From Armatimonadota bacterium (GTDB taxonomy: Bacteria; Armatimonadota; UBA5829; JAUSEB01), in the NCBI GenBank assembly GCA_030649165.1, contig JAUSGG010000153.1:1-46731 (forward strand): a stretch of DNA of 46,731 nt, read 5' to 3'. The position numbers were made by a program, and so were the translations under genes. The notes beneath the pieces were generated by a model that worked only from the letters and a program-made list of their open reading frames with translations, did no database searches and was not told the origin of the DNA. Positions within the stretch are counted from its first letter, which is position 1; each line of letters opens with the position of its first letter. Of this stretch, positions 1 to 8,828 are shown one piece after another.

Positions 1-792
1 GACATTCCGTCAAAAGAAGACTACGGCTACGCGTTCGAGTACAACTACGAGGGCCGGCTCTTCAAAGGCAAGAAAGGTCCGGTGATGCCGCACGTCGACC
101 CTAAGAACGCGCCGAATTGGGACGAAGACTCGGGGGCGCTCGACAGGGGCGAGAACTATTACTTTTACGTTCCACGGATATGCAACCACTGCACTCATCC
201 GGCGTGCCTGGCGGCCTGTCCGAGACAGGCCGTCTATAAGCGTGAGGAGGACGGGATAGTCCTTGTCGACCAGGACCGGTGTGAGGGCTATCGCTACTGC
301 GTGCGAGCGTGCCCGTACAAGAAGATTTACTTTAACGAGGTGACGGGCAAGGCGCAGAAGTGCATATTCTGTTACCCCAGGCTGGAAAATGGCGAGGTCA
401 ACGCTTGCGCCACGCAGTGCTCCGGCCGGATACGCTTCGTGGGATTGCTCGACGACCCCGAATCACCGGTTCATAAGATAGTGATACAGCACAAGGCGGC
501 GCTGCCGCTGTTACCCGAAAAAGGGACCAGGCCGAACGTCTATTACGTGCCGCCGTTTAACCCACCCAGACGCGGGAGATATGGGAAAGACATCCTGGAC
601 GATCCGAGAATACCCGTAGACTATCTGGTCTACCTTTTCGGCGAAGAGGTCGTCCCGTTGATTCGCCGGCTGGCGGACGAATTGAAGAACGCGCAGAACG
701 GAAAGCGCAGCGAATTGCTCCAACTCCTGATCGGCCGAGACGCGCAAACGCGGTTCAAGGTGGCGACCCGGGAGCAGATTGCGAGGAAGTAG
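1..792 (+). CDS. Type II DMSO-reductase-family iron-sulfur (beta) subunit, 5'-truncated by window edge
   Basis: The frame is open from base 1, so the gene begins outside the window; internal GTG/ATG codons at 82/85 are not the true start. The protein resembles the beta subunits of ethylbenzene dehydrogenase, selenate/chlorate reductase and nitrate reductase (NarH). Seen: a ferredoxin cluster C-x2-C-x4-C-x3-CP at visible residues ~61-73, then RCEGYRYC with a Tyr where a [4Fe-4S] site has its second Cys (NarH has Trp there, giving a [3Fe-4S] cluster), ACPYKKIYF, and a further Cys set CIFC...CATQC. The C-terminal part carries the family landmarks NVYYVPP and IRRLADELK. Its role is to pass electrons between the molybdopterin alpha subunit and the haem subunit encoded 3 bp downstream. 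The substrate cannot be told without the alpha subunit. Confidence 0.93.
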   Translation, partial: DIPSKEDYGYAFEYNYEGRLFKGKKGPVMPHVDPKNAPNWDEDSGALDRGENYYFYVPRICNHCTHPACLAACPRQAVYKREEDGIVLVDQDRCEGYRYCVRACPYKKIYFNEVTGKAQKCIFCYPRLENGEVNACATQCSGRIRFVGLLDDPESPVHKIVIQHKAALPLLPEKGTRPNVYYVPPFNPPRRGRYGKDILDDPRIPVDYLVYLFGEEVVPLIRRLADELKNAQNGKRSELLQLLIGRDAQTRFKVATREQIARK

Positions 793-795
793 CGG

Positions 796-1611
796 ATGAC
801 GCCGGAGAAGAGGTTCACCATATCAAGAGGATTCGTCATACGCGCGGCGCTGGCGGCCGTGGTGGTTGTAATCACGATGCACGCGGCCCGATTCTTGCCC
901 GGCGCTGGAGGCGCGGAGACCCCGGCGGACGACCGAGGTCGACCTGGTGATGCTCTGAGAGCAGGCGCATCGGCCCTTCGAATACAGCGCGCGCGTTGTA
1001 ACGATAAGGCCGCGGCTTTGGCGGATCCGGCCAACGGCGTTTGGAAAGCCGCTAAGCCACTATCCATCCTGCTCAACACGACGCCGCGTATCTACGTCAC
1101 GGACAAAGTCAGCCAATCGGCGCCGCCGGCGCTTGTCAGATGCGCGGATGCGTCCGACGGCACGGCTTTCCTTCTGACGTGGAAGGACGCCACTAAGGAT
1201 CAACCGGTCGTCAGCAGGTCGAGTCCCGCGGGACGCGGGGCGCGCCTCCGGGTAGTCCACAGCGACGCGACTGACCGGTTCTACGACACGGCGGCCGTAA
1301 TGGTTCCGATCGACAGAAATTCGGCGGCGAATCCGTGCATTCAGATGGGCGAGAAGGGCGGGCCGGTGAATATCTACTTTTGGAACGCCGTGCGCGGCCC
1401 AGCCGTGATGAGCGCCTCCGGGCGCGGCACAACCGCCCGAACCGGCAAGTCGTTTCCCGCCAGGGCGACGTACACCAACGGTGAATGGAAGGTGACCTTC
1501 GTCCTGCCAAAGCTGCCAAACGGGTCTCCCGTCGCATTCGCGGTCTGGGATGGGAGCAAAGGCCAAAGGGGCGGGCTTAAGTACTTTTCATTGTGGCACA
1601 CTTTGAGGTAG
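796..1611 (+). CDS. Haem b-binding gamma subunit of type II DMSO-reductase-family enzyme (EB_dh-like)
   Basis: Starts 3 bp after the beta-subunit stop, so it is translated from the same mRNA. Residues ~14-35 form one hydrophobic export or anchor segment, consistent with a periplasmic protein. The rest resembles the ethylbenzene-dehydrogenase/DMS-dehydrogenase gamma subunit: NPCIQMGEKGG contains a candidate Met haem ligand, followed by NIYFWNA, a WKVTFVLP strand and the closing block AVWDGSKGQRGGLKYFSLW with a candidate Lys ligand. EbdC-type subunits bind a single haem b through Met and Lys and give the enzyme its link to soluble cytochromes. The family is assigned from order, length (271 aa) and these motifs; the exact ligands are inference. 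Confidence 0.85.
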   Translation: MTPEKRFTISRGFVIRAALAAVVVVITMHAARFLPGAGGAETPADDRGRPGDALRAGASALRIQRARCNDKAAALADPANGVWKAAKPLSILLNTTPRIYVTDKVSQSAPPALVRCADASDGTAFLLTWKDATKDQPVVSRSSPAGRGARLRVVHSDATDRFYDTAAVMVPIDRNSAANPCIQMGEKGGPVNIYFWNAVRGPAVMSASGRGTTARTGKSFPARATYTNGEWKVTFVLPKLPNGSPVAFAVWDGSKGQRGGLKYFSLWHTLR

Positions 1612-1648
1612 CGATTTGACTGCAAGTCACGAAACGCCGGGGACGACT

Positions 1649-2272
1649 ATGCCCAGCATCCGGGCCGAAGACCTGGACCTTTACACGCTTTTCCTCCACT
1701 TGCTGGCGAAGCCGGGACCCGGTCCGACGCCGCTCGTTATGGATGAAAGAACGGCCGATATCCTGGCCGGCGTAGCGGACTGCCTGGGTGTCGATGACTT
1801 CGCCGGAATTAACGCGCCGGACTCCATTCAGGAAGCCGAATCAACGTACATCAGCTTATTTGAGGTCGGCATGCCGGCTCCCCCGTGCCCTCTCAATGAG
1901 TCCCCTTACAACCGTTCCGAGCCGCCGACCAGGATAATCCACGAAAACCTTCTGTTCTACCGTGCGTTCGGCCTCGAATTGAAGCCCGGGAACCGCGAAC
2001 TGCCGGACCACATAAGCAATCAGCTCGAGTTCCTATCCTACCTGACTCGGCTGCTGGAGCAAGCCCCGGACGCGAAATCGCGTATGCCGATTCTCGCCGC
2101 GAAGCGCGATTTCATCGAGCGCCATGCGCTTGCCTGGATTCCCAAGGCAAGCAACAAGCTCGCCGAACTCGGCGACCCGTTATTCGGCCCCATTTTCATT
2201 CTTCTTGAAGCCCACTTGAGAAGAGACCTCGATTTAGCAGGACACTTGTTTGGTGTTCCTGCTGTTCAATGA
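1649..2272 (+). CDS. TorD/DmsD-family molybdoenzyme maturation chaperone (delta subunit)
   Basis: A 207-residue, mostly helical protein. The diagnostic TorD-family segment is PPCPLNESPYNR near residue 83, followed by a helix-rich C-terminal half. Such chaperones bind the alpha-subunit precursor while the Mo-cofactor is inserted before Tat export; they are not part of the mature enzyme. It is the third gene of the operon, matching the alpha-beta-gamma-delta order of related operons. I chose ATG 1649; an in-frame TTG at 1616, only 5 bp after the gamma stop, would add 11 residues and cannot be excluded. After the stop at 2272 the operon appears to end, since the next bases hold an unrelated promoter. 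Confidence 0.85.
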   Translation: MPSIRAEDLDLYTLFLHLLAKPGPGPTPLVMDERTADILAGVADCLGVDDFAGINAPDSIQEAESTYISLFEVGMPAPPCPLNESPYNRSEPPTRIIHENLLFYRAFGLELKPGNRELPDHISNQLEFLSYLTRLLEQAPDAKSRMPILAAKRDFIERHALAWIPKASNKLAELGDPLFGPIFILLEAHLRRDLDLAGHLFGVPAVQ

Positions 2273-2340
2273 ATGCCTCACATCAGCACATTCGGAAGCG
2301 TTGGTTAAGGCCGCGCCGGTCACCCGCTACTTCCGAAAAC

Positions 2341-2553
2341 CCAGTAATATTACCGGTTGACAGCTATATCACGGCGTGATATGCTGCCAGATAATACTTT
2401 TCTGAGGCTGAACGCCAATGCGTCCGCCACTTCTCGTTGTAAAGACAATCAGGGCGGAACTGGGGACTCAGCCAGTCGGCGCTCGCGGCTCTTGCCGGCG
2501 TAAGCACGAGGGCCATCCAAAGCTGCGAGCAGAGCTGGAGGCGGCCTTCGGAC
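2341..2553 (+). pseudogene. Frameshifted, truncated copy of the HTH/two-CW regulator and its promoter
   Basis: From the promoter through ATG 2418 to about 2553 this stretch matches 8757-8968 almost base for base. One extra G in the run at 2462-2465 shifts the frame straight after the first helix, so the reading frame then runs through nonsense. Similarity stops abruptly at ~2553, before the helical C-terminal part and the two-CW domain, so only the 5' third survives. It is a dead duplicate of the gene at 8829. The intact promoter and operator could still titrate the repressor or make a short RNA; that is inference. Confidence 0.8.
2357..2385 (+). promoter_or_regulatory. Promoter with 15-bp palindromic operator (left copy)
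   Basis: TTGACA (2357-2362), a 17-bp spacer and TATGCT (2380-2385) form a good sigma70 promoter. The spacer and first -10 bases contain TATCACGGCGTGATA (2367-2381), 7-bp arms around one base, ideally placed for repression. The same operator is found at 8778-8792 in front of the intact HTH gene. Confidence 0.75.
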
Positions 2554-2834
2554 TCGAGGGCGTCGCAACAGGCCGGGCGGCGGAATCGCTATGGTGATAC
2601 GTATACCAACGTCAAGGACGTAGTTTGCTTCTAATAGCCGTCGCCATTCGGAGTGCGCCGGCGCCGCAGTGTCGTGAGGAGGTGAGACGACCAGTCGGGG
2701 ACCTGTTCGACATGCCCGCCTCTGGCCGCGGAGGCGTTCTCATAACGTAAAAACAGTGGCCGGAAAAACGAAAGAGTCTCGCGGACGGCGGCGGGCTGAC
2801 TATCACTTCAAAGGACGGGAAGGAGTTACAGGTA
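2554..2834. other. Non-coding leader region upstream of the giant secreted protein gene
   Basis: No convincing gene. The stretch ends in a good ribosome binding site (GGAAGGAG, 2817-2824) for the ATG at 2835. I see no clear promoter nearer than the operator promoter at 2357, so that promoter may read through the dead HTH copy into the giant gene; this is inference. Confidence 0.5.
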
Positions 2835-5800
2835 ATGATTACAATTGAACAAGAACGGCGCATTTGGCTTTCAGCGCTGTTATTCCTGGCCATGACACTT
2901 GTCCTGGCAACGGGAGCTTTCGGGCGACCGTACTTCTTGATCGACTCCGAACAACAATGGGGGGAGGCGCTAGGCCAGCTGAAGGTCATCCCCATGACGG
3001 AGTCCGAATGGAACGACCCACAGAACGGCTACATGAAGCAGTGGAACGATCCATCCAACGAGCGCGAAGGTCCCCCATATCCGCCAAACCGCTTCAGTCC
3101 ACCTGAGCTTTACGTGTACGGAGGAGGAGGAGGCGGCGGTTATCCCGAGGACGCTGGGCTTGTGATGGTATGGCAGCCCCAACTGCCGGGCGATTACTCC
3201 AGCGCCTGGAAGTACAACTACGGAACCGATCCGAACCTCAACAATTGCACCATCAACATCACAGTCACGGCCCCGCAGTTCGACATGTTCGGCAACCAGA
3301 TGAACGTAGTGTCATTCGGGATTCAGGACGCGGCCGGGTTTATCCGAGCCTGGTACTGGAACTGCGGGGGGGCTAACCCAATCCCGTGGAACACGCCCAC
3401 CACGATCAGCATCAACACGGCCCTGATCGGTGTAGCGGCGGCCACACCCGTCGCTTCAGCCTATGTGAACAACCCAGGTTTCAACCTGGCGAATTCCCTG
3501 TTTTTCATCGTGGATGAGAACGCCCAGTGGGTCGGCGGGCCGACGCCGGTTCCTCCGCCGGGCTTTATGCTGCCCGGCATCTGGAACTACTGGCACAACC
3601 TGATAGTTACCCAGAACATAGCGGCGAAGTGTAACACCCCGACCAAGTGGAGCCAGCCTGTGGTCGAGGTCGTTCCCAGCACGACACCACCCACCTTCAA
3701 CGGCTGGGACGAGAAGTCGCTCTACTACCAGCAGCCGATCTGCGCGGACGATTGGAAGTGCATCGACGAACGCCCGGTGACCGACATCCACTGGTGGGGA
3801 TCGTTCGTCGGTTGGGACCAGCCGTTCCCAGCGCAACTGCCGCAGCAGTTCCACATCGGATTCTGGGATGACGTGCCGGACCCAGACGGTCCGGGACCGC
3901 TGTTCAGCCACCCCGGAAAGCTTATACATGAGATCTGGTGCTCCAACTACGTGTGGAACTTCGCGGGTTTCGACAGAGATCCTCGAGGTCTATATCAGAA
4001 CGAGGCCTGCTTCCAGTTCAACCAGTGGCTGCAGCCCAGCGAATACTTCTACCAGCGGCCGAACCCGGCAACAGGGTACAATATCTACTGGCTGAGCATC
4101 GCGGCCGTCTACCCGACGACGCCCCAGTACCCTTGGGGCTGGAAGACGCGGCCGCATTTCTATAACGATGACGCGGTCCGCATCACGCAGGTCAACGATC
4201 CCACGGGTCTGCCCGGATGGCCGCCCACGCTGAATTGGACATGGGCGGCAGGCCAGCCAATCGAGTACCCGGCAGACACAAGCTGGGACCTCGCGTTCGA
4301 GCTGACCACCCAGGATCCGCTACCCAAGTGGCGTCAGCAGCCGGATTTGACCACAACGGGCATCGACGTCAAGGCGACAAGGGATCTGATACTGGCCGAC
4401 GATTTCCAGTGCACGAAGCAGACCAAGGTTACGGACATCACGGTATGGGGATCCTGGCTTGATGACCTACTCCCACAGAACGATCCCGGCCAGGTGACGT
4501 TTACGCTCAGCATACACGACGACATCCCTGACCCGGACGGCCCCGGCCCCGATTACAGCAAGCCGGGCAACATGCTGTGGTCCGGGAACTTCGGCCCGGG
4601 GCAGTTCACCGTTAGTCAACACGCCATGAACCTGACGGAAGGTTGGTGGGACCCCTCCATTCCGACGTCGTATGACCCCAGCGGGGATACCGTCTGCTGG
4701 ATGTACGACTTCGACATCCTGCCGGCCGACGCGTTCTGCCAGCAGGGCAGCACGGCCAATCCCAAAGTCTACTGGCTGGACGTGCAGGCCACGCCCATTG
4801 GAAGCACGACGGCTCAGTTCGGGTGGAAGACATCGTCAAGTCCACACTGGAACGACGACGCGGTCTGGGGTATGGGCAATGAGCCATATTTCGGCTCCTG
4901 GAGCGAACTGCACTACCCGCCGGGTCACCCGATGAGCCCGCAGTCCATCGATCTTGCTTTTGAGATCGACGGCAACCAGCCGTGCGACGTCGTCACGGAG
5001 ATCGACTGGGGCGATGCGCCGGACACGGCTGCCGCGCCCGGGTACCCCACGCTTGCGGCGAACGCCGGCGCGAACCACGTGATCGTTCCGGGAATGATGC
5101 TGGGTTCGCTCATAGACGCCGAAGCTGACGGCCAGCCGAACGCGACGGCAACCGGGGATGACATCAACGGCCTTGACGACGAAGACGGCGTCGTGTTCAC
5201 CTCACCCTTATGCGTTGACGCGGCAGCGACCGTAGACGTAACTGCTTCCATAGCCGGTAAGCTGGAAGCGTGGATCGACTTTAACGGGGACGGCGACTGG
5301 GCCGACTCAGGCGAGCAGATCTTCACCGGCCAAGCTTTGGCGGCGGGGATCAACTCTTTGTCGTTCACCGTGCCCGCGAGCGCAGTGGTCGGGCCGACTT
5401 TTTCGCGCTTCCGCTACAGCAGCACGGGCGGCCTGCCGTATACCGGCCCGGCTTCCGACGGTGAGGTGGAGGACTACCAGATCGACATCACCTCCTGCGG
5501 CAAGTGGCTGCAGCCGCCGGATCTGACTACAATGGGCATTGACGTCAAAGCGACCAAGCTTTTGATCCTGGCCGATGATTTCCAGTGCACTCAGCAGACC
5601 AAGGTCACGGACATCACGGTCTGGGGGTCCTGGCTTGGTGACCTTCTCCCGCAGAATGCCGCCGGCGTGGGCGACGCCGGACAGGTGTCCTTCACGTTGA
5701 GCTTGCACAGCGACATTCCCGCCGGCCCTCAAGGTTACAGCCAGCCCGGCAACGCGCTGTGGACCAGGACGTTCGCGCCGGGTCAGTTCACCGTGAGCCA

Positions 5801-8588
5801 GTACGCGACCGGCCCGGAAGGCTGGTGGGACCCCTCCGTTGTGGGCTCCTATCTTCCCGTTGGGGACAACGTTTGCTGGAGGTACGACTTCAACATCCCG
5901 GCGGCGGAAGCGTTCTGCCAGCAGGGCAGCGCGGCGAACCCCGTAGTCTACTGGCTGGACGTGCAGGCGGCAGTCCAGGGGACGGCCTCCGCGTGTATCC
6001 TGCCGGACAATGGCGCCGGGACGGCCGATCTGCCCCCGGTGGGCTGTGAGTATCGCACGCCGGACGACGACATGAACATTATCGACGGTCTGCTGACCGG
6101 CGATACAATCGAGATCGACGCGACCCACGGGAACTTCGTCTGCTCGGGCGACGGCGGCGTGTGCTCGTTCACGCCAGGTTGCCGTCAGCCAGGCGGAACG
6201 CTCGGCGGCGAGAAGGAGTGCTTCGACTCCCAACTTCTGATGCCCATGGTGGGCACAGGTTCGCTGGCCGGGTTCAGCCGGTCGATCTCGCTGCCCGTCC
6301 AATTCGAGGTTCACACGGCCCCACGGACACTGGGCGCTCCCGTCCAGTCGTTCGATACCGACATGTTCCGACTGTTCGGACAGGTGAACATCGGCGACCC
6401 GGACTTTGACCTGCTGCGAGTCGTGGCCGGCACGGATTTCGGCTTGCCCAGCCCGGGCCACACTACGCTCACGCGGCAACCGAGCGGTAACTGGGCGGTG
6501 GACAGCTTCTTCGACATCACCTACCGCATCGACTTCGTGGGCGCGCCGGGCGGCCCTCTGGCCGGCAGGTCCGGCTCGACCACCGGCACAGTCCGGTTCC
6601 AGATCCCCAGCGGTGCGGCGGAGACCGCCCAGTTCGGCTGGAAGACATCCAGTCAGCACTGGAACGACGACGCGGTCTGGGGCACGGGCATCGAGCCAAA
6701 TCCCGGCTCCGGGACGGTGACTCTGCCTCCGCCGTGCCCCTACGATGATGTGGATGGGGGTATGCGAATCATCGCCGGCCTGGAGCCGGACACTATCGAG
6801 ATAAACACCGAGCTTGGAGAGTACTCGGGCGCATCCGAAGTCCCGGGCGGCTCGCTCGGCGGAAACATGCAGACGTACAACGCGGTGATGCCGTTGGATA
6901 TGAGGGGAACCGGGTCTTTGAACGGATTCAACCGGCTCATCCCCCTGACGGTCCAAGTGGAGACGCACTCCCGGCCGCGCATGCCCGGCGATCCCGTCCA
7001 GAGCTTCGATACGGACATGTTCCGGCTACAGGGTCAGTGGCCGGCAGGAGACCCGGACTTCGACCTTCTGCGAATCACCGCCGGGACGGGCTTCGGAATG
7101 CCCAGCCCGGGCCACACTACGCTTACACAGCAACCGGGCGGTAACTGGTCGGTGGACAGTTTCTTCGATATAACCTATCGGATTGACTTCGTCGGCGCTC
7201 CGGGCGGCCCCCTGGCCGGGCATTCCGGATCCACTACCGCCACATTCAGGGTGCAGACTGTCGCATGCACGGCTCCCGGCCCCTGGAGCGAACTGATCTA
7301 CCCGCCGGGTCACCCGATGAACCCGCAGTCCATCGACCTGGCTTTTGAGATCGATGGCGACCAGCCATGCGACTTGCTCGACTTCGGCGACGCGCCCGAT
7401 CCGACCTATCCCACGCTTCTGGCAAGCGACGGCGCCCGGCACGGCCCGTCCGGAATCTTCATGGGCGCGCTGATAGACTATGAGCCCGATGGCCAGCCTA
7501 ATGCTGCCGCCACCGGTGACGACATCAACACTACGGACGACGAAGACGGCGTGGTGTTCAACACCGCGATGTCGCAGGGTAACCTGACCACCGTCACTGT
7601 TACCTCCTCCGTAGGCGGGACGTTCCTAAGCGCTTGGGTGGACTTCAACGGTGATGGAAGCTGGGCCACCCCCGGCGATCAGATCTTTGTGGCCGCGCCG
7701 ATGGCCGCCGGCCCCAATGTGCTGACGTTCCTGACACCGGCCGGCGCTACGGCGAACATCGCGACATACGCCCGTTTCCGGTTGCACACCAATCCGGCGG
7801 GTGAAGCGTACACGGGATACCTGCCTTATGGCGAGGTCGAGGACTACAGGGTCAAGATCTACAAAAAGGTCAACAAAGGCAAGGCCAAGCTCCTTTCCGT
7901 GGGATCCTATGTCCTCATCGAGAAGAACGTAGTCACCGCCAATTTCGGCTCGGTGGGTTGGTACTTTGAGGAGCCCGACCGCGGCCCTAACGCGCCGGGA
8001 GAGCGCGGCCGTTCGGCCGGATTGGGGGTCCTTCCCGTTCCCGGTGCGGCGTCGCCGTGGGCGGTAGGACGGGTAGTTAGCTGCTATGGAGAGACCGTCC
8101 TCAACGGCTGCGAGTTGATGCTCCAGGAGGAAAGCTCCTGGCTGGAATCCGACCAGCTTGCAGTCGCGACGATGGCTCAGAACAACCGCGACTCCGGCGG
8201 TGGTCTCTTCGGCAACCAGCCGGGCATGACGAACATGGTTGGTATCACGCCTGATCCGGATATTCCCGCGTTCGGCCTCAACAGCGTGGCCTCTCTGGTC
8301 ATCCTGCTGGGCCGCTGCACGTGTGTCGAGGAGATCGGCGGCGTGCAGACCAACTTCTGGATCGACGACGGGAGCAATCTGTGGGACGGCAACACCTGCG
8401 GCGGACCCGCCCCGGCATCAGGCGTAAAAGTGCGACTGCCGGCCGGATACACCGGCCCGTCGATATCGACTCAGAGCTACTACGCCGTTACCGGCATTAT
8501 GCGCACCGACTCCGCATCAGGCGGCGAGTGCGTGCGCTGGCTGTGGCCGCGGAACGACAGCGACATCGTAGTGTTTACGATGCCGTAG
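2835..8588 (+). CDS. Giant secreted modular protein with DUF7901-like and GEVED domains (1917 aa)
   Basis: Starts with a signal peptide (residues 1-31, ending ATGAFG). Modules in order, approximate residues: unique region with a Gly run near 96-102; DUF7901-like module 269-492; second 497-719 (starts KWRQQPDLTTTGIDVKAT, has WGSWL and FGWKT..HWNDDAVWG); GEVED domain 724-886 (DWGDAPD...DEDGVVF...GEVEDY); third DUF7901-like module 890-1514; second GEVED 1514-1674; C-terminal OB-fold-like module ~1680-1917 (FEEPDR, FWIDDGS). The third DUF7901-like module is split by two homologous ~190-residue inserts (about 1051-1262 and 1294-1481) that share SFDTDMFRL, GDPDFDLLR, SPGHTTLT and VDSFFDITYRIDFVG. 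No membrane anchor or sorting motif is visible at the C terminus. Probably a released or surface-bound structural or adhesive protein; exact function unknown. Family names are from memory of the motifs. Confidence 0.9.
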   Translation: MITIEQERRIWLSALLFLAMTLVLATGAFGRPYFLIDSEQQWGEALGQLKVIPMTESEWNDPQNGYMKQWNDPSNEREGPPYPPNRFSPPELYVYGGGGGGGYPEDAGLVMVWQPQLPGDYSSAWKYNYGTDPNLNNCTINITVTAPQFDMFGNQMNVVSFGIQDAAGFIRAWYWNCGGANPIPWNTPTTISINTALIGVAAATPVASAYVNNPGFNLANSLFFIVDENAQWVGGPTPVPPPGFMLPGIWNYWHNLIVTQNIAAKCNTPTKWSQPVVEVVPSTTPPTFNGWDEKSLYYQQPICADDWKCIDERPVTDIHWWGSFVGWDQPFPAQLPQQFHIGFWDDVPDPDGPGPLFSHPGKLIHEIWCSNYVWNFAGFDRDPRGLYQNEACFQFNQWLQPSEYFYQRPNPATGYNIYWLSIAAVYPTTPQYPWGWKTRPHFYNDDAVRITQVNDPTGLPGWPPTLNWTWAAGQPIEYPADTSWDLAFELTTQDPLPKWRQQPDLTTTGIDVKATRDLILADDFQCTKQTKVTDITVWGSWLDDLLPQNDPGQVTFTLSIHDDIPDPDGPGPDYSKPGNMLWSGNFGPGQFTVSQHAMNLTEGWWDPSIPTSYDPSGDTVCWMYDFDILPADAFCQQGSTANPKVYWLDVQATPIGSTTAQFGWKTSSSPHWNDDAVWGMGNEPYFGSWSELHYPPGHPMSPQSIDLAFEIDGNQPCDVVTEIDWGDAPDTAAAPGYPTLAANAGANHVIVPGMMLGSLIDAEADGQPNATATGDDINGLDDEDGVVFTSPLCVDAAATVDVTASIAGKLEAWIDFNGDGDWADSGEQIFTGQALAAGINSLSFTVPASAVVGPTFSRFRYSSTGGLPYTGPASDGEVEDYQIDITSCGKWLQPPDLTTMGIDVKATKLLILADDFQCTQQTKVTDITVWGSWLGDLLPQNAAGVGDAGQVSFTLSLHSDIPAGPQGYSQPGNALWTRTFAPGQFTVSQYATGPEGWWDPSVVGSYLPVGDNVCWRYDFNIPAAEAFCQQGSAANPVVYWLDVQAAVQGTASACILPDNGAGTADLPPVGCEYRTPDDDMNIIDGLLTGDTIEIDATHGNFVCSGDGGVCSFTPGCRQPGGTLGGEKECFDSQLLMPMVGTGSLAGFSRSISLPVQFEVHTAPRTLGAPVQSFDTDMFRLFGQVNIGDPDFDLLRVVAGTDFGLPSPGHTTLTRQPSGNWAVDSFFDITYRIDFVGAPGGPLAGRSGSTTGTVRFQIPSGAAETAQFGWKTSSQHWNDDAVWGTGIEPNPGSGTVTLPPPCPYDDVDGGMRIIAGLEPDTIEINTELGEYSGASEVPGGSLGGNMQTYNAVMPLDMRGTGSLNGFNRLIPLTVQVETHSRPRMPGDPVQSFDTDMFRLQGQWPAGDPDFDLLRITAGTGFGMPSPGHTTLTQQPGGNWSVDSFFDITYRIDFVGAPGGPLAGHSGSTTATFRVQTVACTAPGPWSELIYPPGHPMNPQSIDLAFEIDGDQPCDLLDFGDAPDPTYPTLLASDGARHGPSGIFMGALIDYEPDGQPNAAATGDDINTTDDEDGVVFNTAMSQGNLTTVTVTSSVGGTFLSAWVDFNGDGSWATPGDQIFVAAPMAAGPNVLTFLTPAGATANIATYARFRLHTNPAGEAYTGYLPYGEVEDYRVKIYKKVNKGKAKLLSVGSYVLIEKNVVTANFGSVGWYFEEPDRGPNAPGERGRSAGLGVLPVPGAASPWAVGRVVSCYGETVLNGCELMLQEESSWLESDQLAVATMAQNNRDSGGGLFGNQPGMTNMVGITPDPDIPAFGLNSVASLVILLGRCTCVEEIGGVQTNFWIDDGSNLWDGNTCGGPAPASGVKVRLPAGYTGPSISTQSYYAVTGIMRTDSASGGECVRWLWPRNDSDIVVFTMP

Positions 8589-8617
8589 CGCTTCTCGGCG
8601 CTTCCGACTGAACGACC

Positions 8618-8647
8618 GGAGAGCCGGGGCCGAAGCCCCGGCTCTCC
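8618..8647 (+). terminator. Strong GC hairpin after the giant gene
   Basis: A 13-bp perfect stem GGAGAGCCGGGGC / GCCCCGGCTCTCC with a CGAA tetraloop, 30 bp after the stop codon. Only a weak T tract follows (CATTTAG), so it may be a processing or pause hairpin as much as an intrinsic terminator. Confidence 0.65.
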
Positions 8648-8767
8648 CATTTAGCCCTCCCCTTGGCAGGAGGCCGGCCCAGTCTACCCTCGCCGCCGTT
8701 GCATTCTCCCCTCTCTGAGCGCTGGATTTACCGCGCGCCATATCTCAAGATCCAGCAATATTATGTG

Positions 8768-8796
8768 TTGACGACCATATCACGGCGTGATACCCT
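8768..8796 (+). promoter_or_regulatory. Autoregulatory-type promoter with palindromic operator (right copy)
   Basis: TTGACG (8768-8773), 17-bp spacer, TACCCT (8791-8796). The palindrome TATCACGGCGTGATA lies at 8778-8792, between the boxes, and is identical to that at 2367. Position and symmetry fit binding of the HTH protein encoded 32 bp downstream. Confidence 0.7.
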
Positions 8797-8828
8797 ACTT
8801 GTAACTACTTTTTCTGAGGCTGAACGTT

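Noticed and set aside
5307-6968. 553-aa open frame on the minus strand inside the giant gene
   Set aside because: Arg/His/Ala-rich, no domain, no ribosome site; mirror of GC-rich coding sequence that clearly encodes repeated domains on the plus strand.
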